A DNA stretch of 64,000 nucleotides from Flagellimonas_A sp039592695 (GTDB lineage: Bacteria > Bacteroidota > Bacteroidia > Flavobacteriales > Flavobacteriaceae), in contig NZ_JBBUTK010000002.1 of NCBI RefSeq assembly GCF_039592695.1, positions 62,001 to 126,000 on the forward strand, given 5' to 3'. Below the pieces are notes generated by a model, which made no database searches, had not been told where the DNA came from, and saw only the letters and a list, made by a program, of their open reading frames with translations. Shown piece after piece: positions 1 to 9,248 of the stretch. Each line of letters begins with the position of its first letter. The first letter of the stretch is position 1. The position numbers and the translations under genes are program-made.

Positions 1-659
1 TCGATGTTCAGATATTCGATGTCGCCAAATTTGGCGAGGGAGCCTGCTGCTATGAGTTTTCAGGTACGGATAGGGCACGGCAAAAACCCATTATATTTGT
101 GATGGATTATGCTTTCGGCGAACAAGCGTATGAAACCATAGATGAATTGTTGAAACCCATTGAAATTGAGGGACAAAAACAATTTTTGAATGTCGAATCA
201 ATATCAATAATGGGAAAAGCAGGTATTTTAGAAGGGGGCAAGGGAGATTTAATGATTCCCACCGCCCATATTTTTGAAGGCACTGCTGATAATTACCCAT
301 TCAAAAATGAATTGGGCACAAAAGATTTTGAAGGTTGTGGCCTAAAAGTCATGGAAGGGACCATGGTGACCGTTTTGGGCACTTCACTTCAGAACAAGGA
401 TATTCTCCGATTTTTCTATGAGTCTACGTGGAATGTTATAGGATTGGAAATGGAAGGGGTGCATTACCAAAAAGCGGTTCAGTCCGCATCAAAAATACGG
501 AACAGTATAAAAAAAGACGTAAAAGTTCGCTATGCGTACTATGCGTCCGACAATCCATTGAAAACGGGAAGTACCTTGGCTTCAGGCGGTCTCGGTACCA
601 CAGGTGTAAAACCCACATATTTGATAACAGACAGAATTTTAAAACAAATATTTAGCTGA
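1..659 (+). CDS. Phosphorylase-like protein (DUF6909-like), 5' end outside window
   Basis: The frame is open from base 3 to the stop at 657-659, so the start lies to the left of the window. About 218 residues are visible. The motif GLEMEGVHYQ resembles the ribose-binding E-M-E-G segment of the purine nucleoside phosphorylase/MTAN superfamily, and the C-terminal part is glycine-rich (TLASGGLGTTGVKPTYL). I associate this protein with a family called DUF6909 in flavobacteria, from memory and without certainty. It ends 2 bp before the Wzz-type gene, so the two are probably co-transcribed. A role in the polysaccharide locus is inferred from position only; the substrate is unknown. Confidence 0.6.
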   Translation, partial: DVQIFDVAKFGEGACCYEFSGTDRARQKPIIFVMDYAFGEQAYETIDELLKPIEIEGQKQFLNVESISIMGKAGILEGGKGDLMIPTAHIFEGTADNYPFKNELGTKDFEGCGLKVMEGTMVTVLGTSLQNKDILRFFYESTWNVIGLEMEGVHYQKAVQSASKIRNSIKKDVKVRYAYYASDNPLKTGSTLASGGLGTTGVKPTYLITDRILKQIFS

Positions 660-661
660 TA

Positions 662-1660
662 ATGGCAGATAACGCTCAAAAAACTTCGAATAGTTCAGAT
701 GAAATTGATTTGGGGCAGTTGTTCCAGATGATTGGTAATTTTTTCAATCGGATTTTTAGAGGTTTCCTCAGGTTCTTCCTTTATATCAAAAAGAACTTTT
801 TTATCCTTCTAGGATTGGTAATATTGGGTGTTGCTGTCGGATTTGGACTGAAGCAGATTTCTTCTGAGAAAATGAAGACAGAGGTTATCGTGCGCCCAAA
901 TATTGAAAGCAAAGATTATCTCTATGATGTGGTTGCAGAGATACAGGCGAATATCAAAGCCAAGAACCGAGCATTTTTTGAACCACTTGGTATAGATATA
1001 GAAAAACTTAAAGGATTTGAGGCTAAGGTTGAGTCACTAGGGGATAAAAACAGCAAACTCGAAGATGAGTTAAAGTATTTGGAACTGTTAAAAGGTTTGG
1101 ATATCTCTAGAGAAGTGGGAGATGTCATCAAAGATGAAATATTGAGCCGCAACTCACTGAACCATAAAATCACATTCTTTTATAAAGATGGAACTGGAGG
1201 ACATGAAAGCGCAAAAAAACTGATGGAGTACATCAATTCAAACCCATATTTCAATGAGTTGATTGCAGTTTATCTTGATAATGCCAAAGACCGTATTCAA
1301 AAGGATACAGAACTAATCAAGCAGCTTGACGAACTGATTGCCCAGTATGCCGCTAATTTGGCCGCTGAAAAAAACCAACAAAACACAGGTCAAATCACAT
1401 TAAGCGACGAAGAGCAAGTAGATTTGCCCGCTCTTTTTGAATTGAAGAATAATTTGATTCGTGATATCGAGGCAAAGAATGTTGAATTGAAGACCCGTGA
1501 AAATGCGATAAAAGTCATCAATTTCGGAAAGCCCCAAAAGGTAAAAATCCCATTTTTTGGAAAAACCTTGGTGTTGCTTCCATTGCTTTTTGTTGGAGGC
1601 TTCTTTCTATGGTCAATCTTAAAATATCTGAACCAAAAAGCCAGTGAGCTCAACCAGTGA
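662..1660 (+). CDS. Wzz-type polysaccharide chain-length/co-polymerase protein
   Basis: This 332-residue protein has one membrane helix near residues 40-62, a long charged, coiled-coil-rich periplasmic part (about 65-295) and a second helix near 298-322, followed by a short basic tail. That two-helix layout with a coiled-coil ectodomain is that of Wzz/chain-length determinant proteins, which set polymer length together with Wzy in the inner membrane. No C-terminal tyrosine kinase domain is present. It sits 2 bp after the phosphorylase-like gene and 16 bp before rmlC, inside the polysaccharide operon. The family call rests on topology and context rather than a strong motif. Confidence 0.75.
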   Translation: MADNAQKTSNSSDEIDLGQLFQMIGNFFNRIFRGFLRFFLYIKKNFFILLGLVILGVAVGFGLKQISSEKMKTEVIVRPNIESKDYLYDVVAEIQANIKAKNRAFFEPLGIDIEKLKGFEAKVESLGDKNSKLEDELKYLELLKGLDISREVGDVIKDEILSRNSLNHKITFFYKDGTGGHESAKKLMEYINSNPYFNELIAVYLDNAKDRIQKDTELIKQLDELIAQYAANLAAEKNQQNTGQITLSDEEQVDLPALFELKNNLIRDIEAKNVELKTRENAIKVINFGKPQKVKIPFFGKTLVLLPLLFVGGFFLWSILKYLNQKASELNQ

Positions 1661-1676
1661 GGCCTTAAAAGTATAA

Positions 1677-2222
1677 ATGAAATTAACCGAAACAAAACTG
1701 GCCGATTGCTTTTTAATAGAGCACGATGTTTTTAAAGATGAACGTGGGTTGTTTCTTGAGTCATACAATAAAGCTGCTTTTGAAAAACTTACTGGTCTAA
1801 AAATCAATTTTATTCAAGACAATATCTCGATTTCTAAAAGAGGAGTACTAAGAGGGCTGCACTATCAAAGCCCCCCCTATGAACAAGCAAAGTTGATTAC
1901 GGTATTGAAAGGCGAGGTAATTGATGTCGTGGTCGATATTCGAAAGAACAGTGACACCTTCGGGACACATCTAAAGTTCAGGATGCATGCAGATGAACGG
2001 AAATCACTTTTTATACCGAAAGGTATGGCGCATGGATTTCTAGCCCTCTCCGACGAGGTGCTATTTCACTACAAATGTGATGCATACTATAACCCAGCTT
2101 CCGAGAGCGGTATTCTATACAATGACGCTGAGCTGCAAATTGACTGGGAGTTTCTTGATGAGGCAATCATACTGTCCGACAAAGACAAGGAGCTTCCAAA
2201 TTTCAATATTGCTCCCAAATGA
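1677..2222 (+). CDS. rfbC: dTDP-4-dehydrorhamnose 3,5-epimerase
   Basis: This cytoplasmic cupin enzyme epimerises C3 and C5 of dTDP-4-keto-6-deoxyglucose on the way to dTDP-L-rhamnose. The 181-residue length is normal. RGLHYQSPP near residue 60 carries the catalytic histidine; FIPKGMAHGF and the tyrosine-rich YKCDAYYNPASE segment match the family. The start ATG follows the wzz stop by 16 bp, and the 3' end overlaps the rmlD start by 4 bp (ATGA), which implies translational coupling. The first two pathway genes (rfbA, rfbB) are not in the window and probably lie to the left. Confidence 0.95.
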   Translation: MKLTETKLADCFLIEHDVFKDERGLFLESYNKAAFEKLTGLKINFIQDNISISKRGVLRGLHYQSPPYEQAKLITVLKGEVIDVVVDIRKNSDTFGTHLKFRMHADERKSLFIPKGMAHGFLALSDEVLFHYKCDAYYNPASESGILYNDAELQIDWEFLDEAIILSDKDKELPNFNIAPK

Positions 2223-2998
2223 AAAAAATTCTGGTAACTGGGGCCAGTGGGCAATTGGGATTGACCTTGCAAGAAATGGCTTTGGATTGCTCTGACCTGA
2301 ATTTTGAATTCAAGACGTCACAAGAATTGGATATTACCAAAAATGAAAAAGTATCAGCAGTTTTTGAAAGCAAAAATTTTGACTTTTGTATCAACTGTGC
2401 GGCCTACACCAACGTTGAACAGGCTGAGAAAGAACCTGAAAAAGCTTTTGCGGTAAATGCTGAAGGAGTCAAAAACGTGGCGATAGCTTGTAGGGATAGT
2501 AACATCATTTTAATCCATATTTCAACAGACTATGTCTTTGATGGGGAGAAAAAAGAGCCATACCTTCCTGATGATGAACCAAATCCGATTAACGAATACG
2601 GAAGAAGTAAATTGGCGGGGGAACAACATGTGCAAGAACTTATGGAACAATTCTATATCATTCGCACCTCTTGGTTGTATAGCAAGAAATATGGAAAAAA
2701 CTTTTATCGAACCATTTTAGGTAAAGCGAAAAAAGGTGAAACTTTAAAAGTGACCGATGAGCAAATAGGGCGCCCCACTGATACGGCTTCACTTTCAAAG
2801 TTTTTGATTGAAGAATTGGTGTTGGGTAACAAACCATTTGGCATTTATCACTTCACCGATGGGAAAACCATGGCTTGGTATGGGTTTGCAAAAAAAATAC
2901 TTCTAGAGAATGGTTTGGTACAAAAGACCAAGCTTGTTGCCGATAGGAATTATCGTACCATAGCCCCAAGGCCTAAAAATAGCAGTCTTTCGCCATAA
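2219..2998 (+). CDS. rfbD: dTDP-4-dehydrorhamnose reductase, short C terminus
   Basis: This SDR-type enzyme performs the last NADPH-dependent step of dTDP-L-rhamnose synthesis. It has the N-terminal TGASGQLG nucleotide-binding loop, ISTDYVFDG, and the catalytic YGRSK (Y-x3-K). It stops at 259 residues, right after the APRPKNS segment, whereas many family members run to about 280-300 residues with a final helix. I looked for the missing part in the other frames just past the stop and saw none. It may be a naturally short subfamily or a mild 3' truncation; the core active site is complete. A 447-bp gap without genes follows. Confidence 0.92.
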   Translation: MKKILVTGASGQLGLTLQEMALDCSDLNFEFKTSQELDITKNEKVSAVFESKNFDFCINCAAYTNVEQAEKEPEKAFAVNAEGVKNVAIACRDSNIILIHISTDYVFDGEKKEPYLPDDEPNPINEYGRSKLAGEQHVQELMEQFYIIRTSWLYSKKYGKNFYRTILGKAKKGETLKVTDEQIGRPTDTASLSKFLIEELVLGNKPFGIYHFTDGKTMAWYGFAKKILLENGLVQKTKLVADRNYRTIAPRPKNSSLSP

Positions 2999-3445
2999 GT
3001 AGAGTCATTATTCCTTACATTCTGTGCGGTATTCTAATTTAAATTAGGGGCTTGAGCAAAAAAACAGAAAAATGCTCGGCTTAATAGGAGAAATTACATG
3101 TATCGGTTAAATTTTGAAAGCTGCACACACGTAATTTTTGTGGATTGCGAAAAATCTTGACAAATTAACAGATTGCAAAAGGAAGGAATGTTCAATTTCA
3201 TACTTGAAGATATTTTATACATTACTATTCTAGTTGTTTTATTGCAAAACCTTCATGATTTACATCAAATGTTTGGGTTTTGTTCTGCTAAGATTGGCTT
3301 TCAAAGGATGAAAGCCACTGCAATTGGAATCACCAAATAACTTGCTTAAGTGTTTTGAGTGTTGATATGAATAAACTAGTATTGCATTTTTATAGAATCA
3401 TAACCACGAAAATATACCACAGCGAAGAAGCTTTTTTCGAAATAA
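2999..3445. other. AT-rich gap of 447 bp inside the polysaccharide locus
   Basis: No frame holds a convincing gene and I see no continuation of rmlD. The gap is AT-rich. It contains a perfect 8-bp stem (TGGCTTTC...GAAAGCCA, 3295-3317, 7-nt loop) but no clear T-tract beside it. The change from the rhamnose genes to the AT-rich flippase/polymerase block happens here, so it could be a recombination joint between conserved and variable parts of the locus, or a leader for the wzx operon. That is inference. Confidence 0.5.
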
Positions 3446-4843
3446 ATGAGTAAAGGGAAAGCACTTATTCGAAATACGGCCATCTATACTTTTGGAACCT
3501 TTGGCTCTAAAGTGTTGATCTTTCTATTGGTGCCTTTGTTCTCTTTTTATTTAACAGCAATTGAGATGGGGCAATATGACATGATCCTTATTTCAGTAAG
3601 CTTGGCTGTACCCCTAATTACTTTACAGATATCGGACGCGGCCTATCGATGGATTATTGATTGTAAAGAATCTGAGATTCGCCTAAGGCAGGTGGTGACA
3701 TCGGGGTTTGTACTGGTTTCTGGGTTTTTGATTTTGGTATGGCTACTAGCTTTGGTAATAAGTCTTTATTGGGAAATACCTTATTTGTGGTATTTCGTTT
3801 CTATGGTATCCGCTACCGCCTATTTCACGTATTTTCAACAGGTTATTCGTGGAATGGGGTTCACAAAATTTTTTGCTCTATTTGGTATTCTGCAATCTTT
3901 TTTGATTTTAGGGCTTTCTCTTTTCTTTCTTCTAGTATTGGATAAAGGTTTAGAAGGTATTTTAATTGCCAACATACTTGCAGTTTTGCTTACTTCGGCT
4001 ATCCAATTCTTCTGGAAAATTATAACAAAAATTAGATTTTCCATGTTTTCAAGGCCTGTGCTTATTTCACTGCTAAAGTACAGTTTGCCGCTCATCCCCA
4101 ATTCAATAAGTTGGTGGTTGATTAATATAGTTAACAGGTATGTAATTCTTATTTTTTTATCGATTTATTATAATGGTATATATGCAATTTCAGCTCGTTT
4201 TCCAGCGATACTCATTATGATAAATTCAGTATTTATATTGGCCTGGCAAGATCAATTTATCCAAGAAAAGAAAACAGATTCAGAATTCAGCATCAAGGTG
4301 TTCGATAGGTATGTGAAATTTGAATTTGGTTTGGTATTGATATTGATATCTATCTCTGAATTGTTGGCAAAATACGCTGTTGATGATACTTTCTATGAAG
4401 CTCGTCGCTATATGCCGTTTCTCTTTTTGGCCACAGCAGTCTCTGCATTTGCCGCATATTTTGGTGCTTTTTATCTAAAACGAAAAGAAACAAAAGACCT
4501 TTTTTTAAGTACTTTGTTAGGGGGAATTGTTAATCTGGCGTTTAGCTTTGGAATGATTTCGTTCATAGGGCTCTATGCACCTGCAATTGGCACACTTATC
4601 GGATTCTTGACAGTTTTACTCTATAGGGTTCGTCAGACAAAAGATGTTGTTGCCATAAACATCACTCCTTTTTTAACTTTATTCTTGGCAAGCATTGTCA
4701 TGATAGCGCTCAAATTAATTGAAAACACCGTAATAGATTTTTTTCTGATCATTACCTCACTTACTTCATTTTTTTTAATGAATAAGAAAACCTTTAAAAC
4801 TATATATACATCATTATTCAATGAAATACGCATTAATAGATAA
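3446..4843 (+). CDS. Wzx-type oligosaccharide flippase
   Basis: This 465-residue inner-membrane protein has about 12-14 hydrophobic helices spread over its whole length and the N-terminal pattern KALIRNTAIYTFGTFGSKVLIFLLVPLFS, here cited as positions 5-33, typical of the polysaccharide biosynthesis/MOP superfamily. It would move lipid-linked repeat units across the inner membrane. It opens a new transcription block after a 447-bp gap, and its last 23 bp overlap the start of the pyruvyl transferase gene. The gene is markedly AT-rich, as usual for variable polysaccharide genes. A second flippase gene occurs at 47.6 kb. Confidence 0.88.
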   Translation: MSKGKALIRNTAIYTFGTFGSKVLIFLLVPLFSFYLTAIEMGQYDMILISVSLAVPLITLQISDAAYRWIIDCKESEIRLRQVVTSGFVLVSGFLILVWLLALVISLYWEIPYLWYFVSMVSATAYFTYFQQVIRGMGFTKFFALFGILQSFLILGLSLFFLLVLDKGLEGILIANILAVLLTSAIQFFWKIITKIRFSMFSRPVLISLLKYSLPLIPNSISWWLINIVNRYVILIFLSIYYNGIYAISARFPAILIMINSVFILAWQDQFIQEKKTDSEFSIKVFDRYVKFEFGLVLILISISELLAKYAVDDTFYEARRYMPFLFLATAVSAFAAYFGAFYLKRKETKDLFLSTLLGGIVNLAFSFGMISFIGLYAPAIGTLIGFLTVLLYRVRQTKDVVAINITPFLTLFLASIVMIALKLIENTVIDFFLIITSLTSFFLMNKKTFKTIYTSLFNEIRINR

Positions 4844-5831
4844 TACGCACAGCTCATCAGGGCTGGTAAATATAGGAGACTATGTTCAGAGCCTTGCTGC
4901 AGCACAATACCTGCCCAAAGTTGACTTTTATGTGGAACGCGACAAGTTGAATCGCAGCGATTATGAAGAAGCAAAATTGATTCTCAACGGGTGGCATACG
5001 TACAGACCTGAAAACTGGCCCCCAAATCCGAACTTGGATGTGAAGATTATTTCATTTCACCTGAATCCAAGATTTTCCAAGGCTTTTTTTGCCAATCCAA
5101 ACACGGTTTCATATCTAAAGAAAAATGGCCCAGTAGGATGCAGGGATTACAACACCATGAAACTTATGGAACAGCAGGGAATACCAGCATATTACAGTTT
5201 TTGCCTGACCACAACCCTGGATCTAAAATATAGGACAGAAGAAAAGACAGATGATATTTACATGGTTGACGTACTATACGACTATGATTATAGCCTGATT
5301 TACAAACATGATCCAAAACGTATCCTGTACCATCTATTGAACGGCAAGATATTCAAACGAATGAACTGGGTCAAAAGAAACAAAATCTTACGCCAACATA
5401 TTGCACCTGATGTCTTGGAAAACGCCATCAAAGTGAAGCACCATTTTAAGAGCAATATGGATGTAGAAACAAAGTTCAAGATTACGGAAGAACTGCTTAA
5501 AAAGTATGCAGCAGCCAAATTAGTGATCACCTCAAGAATTCATTGCGCATTGCCATGCCTTGCAATGGGCACCCCTGTACTTTTTATTCTCGATGGTCTG
5601 GAAGACGAAAAAATACATTTGTCGAGGTTTAAAGGGATCCTCACGCATATCAACATTCTTTCCGCTCAGGATAAAAATGAGATAAACAAGCTCTTCGGTG
5701 AAAGAATGAATGTCGTTCATCCTGAAGAAGTGAACTGGAATGACCCACCAAAAAATCCGACCTCCTTTAAAAAATATGCTGAAGAACTCAAGAAAAGTTG
5801 TCAAGAGTTCATTTTGCAGAACAGTGAATAA
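4821..5831 (+). CDS. Polysaccharide pyruvyl transferase family protein
   Basis: The 336-residue soluble protein begins with a Rossmann-like segment (TxxxxGLVNIGDYVQSLAA, residues 9-28) and has GCRDYNTMKLMEQQGIPAYYSFCLTTTLD and VITSRIHCALPCLAMGTPVLF, both characteristic of the WcaK/CsaB pyruvyl transferase family. These enzymes attach ketal-pyruvate from phosphoenolpyruvate to sugars of surface polymers. It overlaps the wzx gene by 23 bp, so the two are coupled. The actual acceptor sugar cannot be read from the sequence. The ATG at 4821 is chosen because it gives the family's N-terminal strand directly. Confidence 0.85.
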   Translation: MKYALIDNTHSSSGLVNIGDYVQSLAAAQYLPKVDFYVERDKLNRSDYEEAKLILNGWHTYRPENWPPNPNLDVKIISFHLNPRFSKAFFANPNTVSYLKKNGPVGCRDYNTMKLMEQQGIPAYYSFCLTTTLDLKYRTEEKTDDIYMVDVLYDYDYSLIYKHDPKRILYHLLNGKIFKRMNWVKRNKILRQHIAPDVLENAIKVKHHFKSNMDVETKFKITEELLKKYAAAKLVITSRIHCALPCLAMGTPVLFILDGLEDEKIHLSRFKGILTHINILSAQDKNEINKLFGERMNVVHPEEVNWNDPPKNPTSFKKYAEELKKSCQEFILQNSE

Positions 5832-5847
5832 TAGTAAGTAGGGTGCT

Positions 5848-7110
5848 TTGGAAGACAAACACAAACAGCTCGTATTAAAATTGCCAAATAGTATCAGTTT
5901 TTCGAAGCTGTTGCACGACCTTTTTTTATTGCTGCCGTTTATCTGCATTCTAATAGCGGAGGCCGTGGCCATACAAAATGAAGATATTGGGTCGGCCATT
6001 AAGGCAGGCGTGGTGCTGTATATGTTTTTGTTCGTTGTGGCCAGGGGTAAATTTCCCAATATGTTCTTCAAGGTGTTCTTGCTTTTTTTGCCATTTTTTA
6101 TCTGGTCACTGTTCGTATCCTTCGATTATCGGGCTGCCCTTTCAGAAGGGTTTCGGTATCTCTTCCCCTTGATTGCATTGGTTTATGGCTATGCGATTCG
6201 AAAAAAGGCCCATAGACTTATTCTGTATTTCATCTTCTTCGTTGTATTGAACGACCTGTGGCAGATCATTAACTATATCAACTGGAGTCGTGGTGTAACA
6301 CAATGGTTCTATCGCTTTAAATGGGACGGCAATCGAGGGTATTTTCAGAGCAACGGTATGATCAGGGCCACCGGCTTAGTGGTTTTTTTTGGTCTTTTTG
6401 GTTTTATTAACCTCATAGCCTTCTTCATTACCAAACAGTTCTATAAGGGTAAGCAAAAAAAATTTCTGTTATGGTTGTTTGCCATTTCTATTTTTTTGAG
6501 CTTCTCCTATAAAACTATTGGTGCTTTTCTAGCGATTCTTTTTTTTGAATCAAAAAATAAGCTCAAATTGGTAGGAGGCATGTTGGTGACCTTGATTGCT
6601 GCAATTCTGATCATACCGAAACAGGTTGTGGTTTTTTGGGATAACCTGGTGCTCAGGGTCAAATTCTATATTACCGAAGGAAATTCTGCAAGAGCGGAGT
6701 CTTACCGTGTCATGTTTGAAGATATCAAGGAGTTCAATCTATTGGGTAGGGGAATAGGGTCTTTCGGAGGCCCTTCTTCGGTTGCCTATAATTCACCGGT
6801 TTACGGAGAGGTCGGTTATGATTGGTATGAGACACCCCATTTAACGACCACTGACACCTATTTTCCCCATCTTTTTGTAGAAATGGGGCTTTTTGGGGGG
6901 CTGGCTTACCTCTTGGTCATTTTTTCTCCAGTCATTCTTAGGGTCAGGATCTCAAAGAAAATCCAAGTCGTTTATTACATCTATTTTGCGATGATCTTTG
7001 ATGCATTGTTTTCCTATGCTCTGAACAACCTATCATTTGTGCTCGTATCACTCGTATGGATATATCCATTGCTATACTTGTCAAGACAAAAATCAGTGTA
7101 TGACTCATAA
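5848..7110 (+). CDS. O-antigen polymerase-like membrane protein (Wzy candidate)
   Basis: The product is 420 residues with roughly 10-12 membrane helices. A large loop near residues 290-345 (LGRGIGSFGG... to HLTTTDTYFPHLFVEMGLFGG) looks like the periplasmic catalytic loop of the O-antigen ligase/polymerase superfamily, including the late H-L-F-V-E-M-G-L-F-G-G segment. The start is TTG at 5848; no better ATG precedes the first helix. It lies 16 bp after the pyruvyl transferase gene, and its end overlaps the next gene by 11 bp. Being next to wzx, it is the best candidate for the repeat-unit polymerase, but ligase function cannot be excluded. Confidence 0.75.
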   Translation: MEDKHKQLVLKLPNSISFSKLLHDLFLLLPFICILIAEAVAIQNEDIGSAIKAGVVLYMFLFVVARGKFPNMFFKVFLLFLPFFIWSLFVSFDYRAALSEGFRYLFPLIALVYGYAIRKKAHRLILYFIFFVVLNDLWQIINYINWSRGVTQWFYRFKWDGNRGYFQSNGMIRATGLVVFFGLFGFINLIAFFITKQFYKGKQKKFLLWLFAISIFLSFSYKTIGAFLAILFFESKNKLKLVGGMLVTLIAAILIIPKQVVVFWDNLVLRVKFYITEGNSARAESYRVMFEDIKEFNLLGRGIGSFGGPSSVAYNSPVYGEVGYDWYETPHLTTTDTYFPHLFVEMGLFGGLAYLLVIFSPVILRVRISKKIQVVYYIYFAMIFDALFSYALNNLSFVLVSLVWIYPLLYLSRQKSVYDS

Positions 7111-8047
7111 AATTCCTTCATTGCTCTTCGTCATGGTAATATGGCTTTTTTTAATTGGGATATTGTCTATAGAGTTCGCCATAGAATCTCCCAAGGAATT
7201 TTTAGTCTTGAAATACAATTGGAAAGAGAAAAGGACAACAAATACCATAAAAAAAGTTTTGGTCGATTCCATGTCACCCGACTTTTTGCGTCTGACAAAT
7301 GTACCGCTGCCCGACCAACAGCAATTCAGTAATTATACCGCCTACAGTTTAGATTCTGGAAACCGAGAAAGTTACTTTCGATGCACCACCGTAGAACAGA
7401 GCGCTTCTGGCGCAGCCATCTTCAAGGGGGTCGTTTGGATAAATAGGATTCCAAGAATAGAAAAGAAGTATATGACATTAAAGACAGTAGAACTTCCTCT
7501 TTTGCAAAAAGGAAATTCGACGGTGGTTACCATAGGCGACTCACATTTCATCTGGAGAGATGCCAGATCACTTCGCAAAGAACTATCCCTAAAAAATGAC
7601 AACATAAAATTTGTGGGAAGTTTCAAAGATTCATATGGCTTTCCACATGAAGCAAAAGTCTTTGACAGTTCAAAAGATTTGTTGGCCAGAATCGATGGAA
7701 TACCCGATGCCGCTACCTACATCTTTTTCTTCGGAGCCCATGATAAAAATAAAGACATCAAAGAAGTTGAAACCCAAATTTGCACCATTTTTGAGAAGAC
7801 TATAGAAAGAAACCCTCAATCACGTTTAGTTGCAATTACACTTCCGCCTGCCCCAAACCCAAAAGTTGAAGCGCATAATTTGCGATTTAATAGATCACTT
7901 GAAAACTGTGCATCAAAAAGCGGGGTATCCATAATAGACCTTCATCATTTGTTCGATGATGAAAGGGGGTATTTGCGAAACGATGGTGTTCATTTAAATC
8001 AATATGGAAATAACCTCTTGGTCAGGGAATTGTTGAAAGTACTGTGA
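7100..8047 (+). CDS. Membrane-anchored SGNH/GDSL hydrolase-like protein
   Basis: I place the start at ATG 7100, giving 315 residues that begin MTHKIPSLLFV with a single N-terminal helix (about 6-26); the upstream in-frame ATG at 7037 lies deep in the previous gene. The downstream part shows the SGNH blocks in order: TIGDSHF with the nucleophile serine, IFFFGAHDKN in the block III place, and NDGVHLNQYGN with the Asp-x-x-His pair near the C terminus. Such enzymes remove or transfer acyl groups, often acetyl groups on polysaccharides. It sits between two polymerase/ligase-type genes, so modifying the polymer outside the cytoplasm is a reasonable inference. Confidence 0.7.
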   Translation: MTHKIPSLLFVMVIWLFLIGILSIEFAIESPKEFLVLKYNWKEKRTTNTIKKVLVDSMSPDFLRLTNVPLPDQQQFSNYTAYSLDSGNRESYFRCTTVEQSASGAAIFKGVVWINRIPRIEKKYMTLKTVELPLLQKGNSTVVTIGDSHFIWRDARSLRKELSLKNDNIKFVGSFKDSYGFPHEAKVFDSSKDLLARIDGIPDAATYIFFFGAHDKNKDIKEVETQICTIFEKTIERNPQSRLVAITLPPAPNPKVEAHNLRFNRSLENCASKSGVSIIDLHHLFDDERGYLRNDGVHLNQYGNNLLVRELLKVL

Positions 8048-9243
8048 TGAAAGTGTGGAGAACAATCAATCAATATCTTCTTATGGGCTCGTTGTTGTTG
8101 GTGGTCATCACTTTGCCCTTTCCAAACTACAACTTCAATTCTTATGCGATAATATGTAGTTTCTCGGCGTGGTTGTCCATTGGTTCTTGGCAACAAAAAT
8201 GGGAATATCTGAGAGAAAGGAAATACGCTTTCATCATACTGAGTTCGTTGTTCTGGATGGCAGTGGCAGGGGTGTTTTATTCCAATGATGTAACGGAAGC
8301 GACCAACAAGGTAGTAGAAATGCTGCCCTTTTTGATTTTCCCCCTGATTTTTTGTTCTATCGAAGTAAGGCAACCACACAAAGAAACCCTTTTACAACAT
8401 TTTGGCTTTTCTGTATGTATGGCATCAGTTTTTGCTTTGGTAAAAGCCACATATTTCAAAGTGTACAATCTTGGTGATTTTTTTTACTTTGACCAACTAA
8501 AGCGGCTACTTGAAAAGCATACTACCTATTTTGCTTTATTTTGGGTGGTGGTCATAGTGTATTTTCTTCATGACACCCTTTTGGAGAGAAAAAAAATCGA
8601 AAAAAGAAATATCGCGGTCATATGTTTTGGAATCATCATGCTATACCTATTGAGCGTGCGAATTAGCGTAGTGGCCTTGGGGGCGGTCTGTATACTTTTT
8701 TTGTTCTCACTATGGAAGAAAATGAATACTGCCAAAAGAGCCATACTCATTGCCGCTTTGGTTTTGGCATCAACGGCATATCTTACGCCCAATTTCCAGA
8801 AACGGTTTCAAGGGAACGACCCTGAAAGAGTACAGATAGATGACATAGGTGCGAGAAGCACCCATTGGAAAGCGGTTATGGAAACCATTTCGCAACAGGG
8901 TATACTTTTTGGTGCAGGAACGGGTGACGGGCATCAAGGCCTATACGATAATTATTTGGTATATGGTTTTGAATCAGGTCATAAATACAAATACAATGCG
9001 CATAACCAATATCTTGAATCAATGCTTTATCATGGCACTTTAGGGCTATTTGTACTGTTGTTGACATTTGCATTTATTGTGGTTAAGGGCTTCCAAAAAA
9101 AAGACACCTTTGCATTGGCGATAGCACTCGTATGCCTATTGTTTATGTCAACCGAATCTATTTTGGTGAGGCATAGCGGCATTGTTTTGACCTCTTTTTT
9201 GTTGGCCCTGATTGCGCCTATTTTAATTGAACAGAAACCATAG
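8047..9243 (+). CDS. O-antigen ligase family protein
   Basis: The 398-residue polytopic membrane protein carries the signature HNQYLESMLYHGTLGL near residues 320-335, preceded by GAGTGDG, typical of the Wzy_C/O-antigen ligase family. The ATG at 8047 overlaps the previous stop codon by one base; a GTG one codon earlier is also possible. These proteins join lipid-linked polymer to an acceptor or polymerise repeat units in the periplasm. It is the second of three such genes in the locus. An S4-like or kinase domain is absent; it is membrane helices throughout. Confidence 0.8.
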   Translation: MKVWRTINQYLLMGSLLLVVITLPFPNYNFNSYAIICSFSAWLSIGSWQQKWEYLRERKYAFIILSSLFWMAVAGVFYSNDVTEATNKVVEMLPFLIFPLIFCSIEVRQPHKETLLQHFGFSVCMASVFALVKATYFKVYNLGDFFYFDQLKRLLEKHTTYFALFWVVVIVYFLHDTLLERKKIEKRNIAVICFGIIMLYLLSVRISVVALGAVCILFLFSLWKKMNTAKRAILIAALVLASTAYLTPNFQKRFQGNDPERVQIDDIGARSTHWKAVMETISQQGILFGAGTGDGHQGLYDNYLVYGFESGHKYKYNAHNQYLESMLYHGTLGLFVLLLTFAFIVVKGFQKKDTFALAIALVCLLFMSTESILVRHSGIVLTSFLLALIAPILIEQKP

Positions 9244-9248
9244 AATAG

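Noticed and set aside
91..300. Minus-strand ORF over the phosphorylase-like gene
   Set aside because: It is a shadow of the longer + strand coding frame and has no family features.
5532..6071. 179-codon - strand ORF
   Set aside because: Antisense to the pyruvyl transferase and polymerase genes and covering both; composition is not protein-like.
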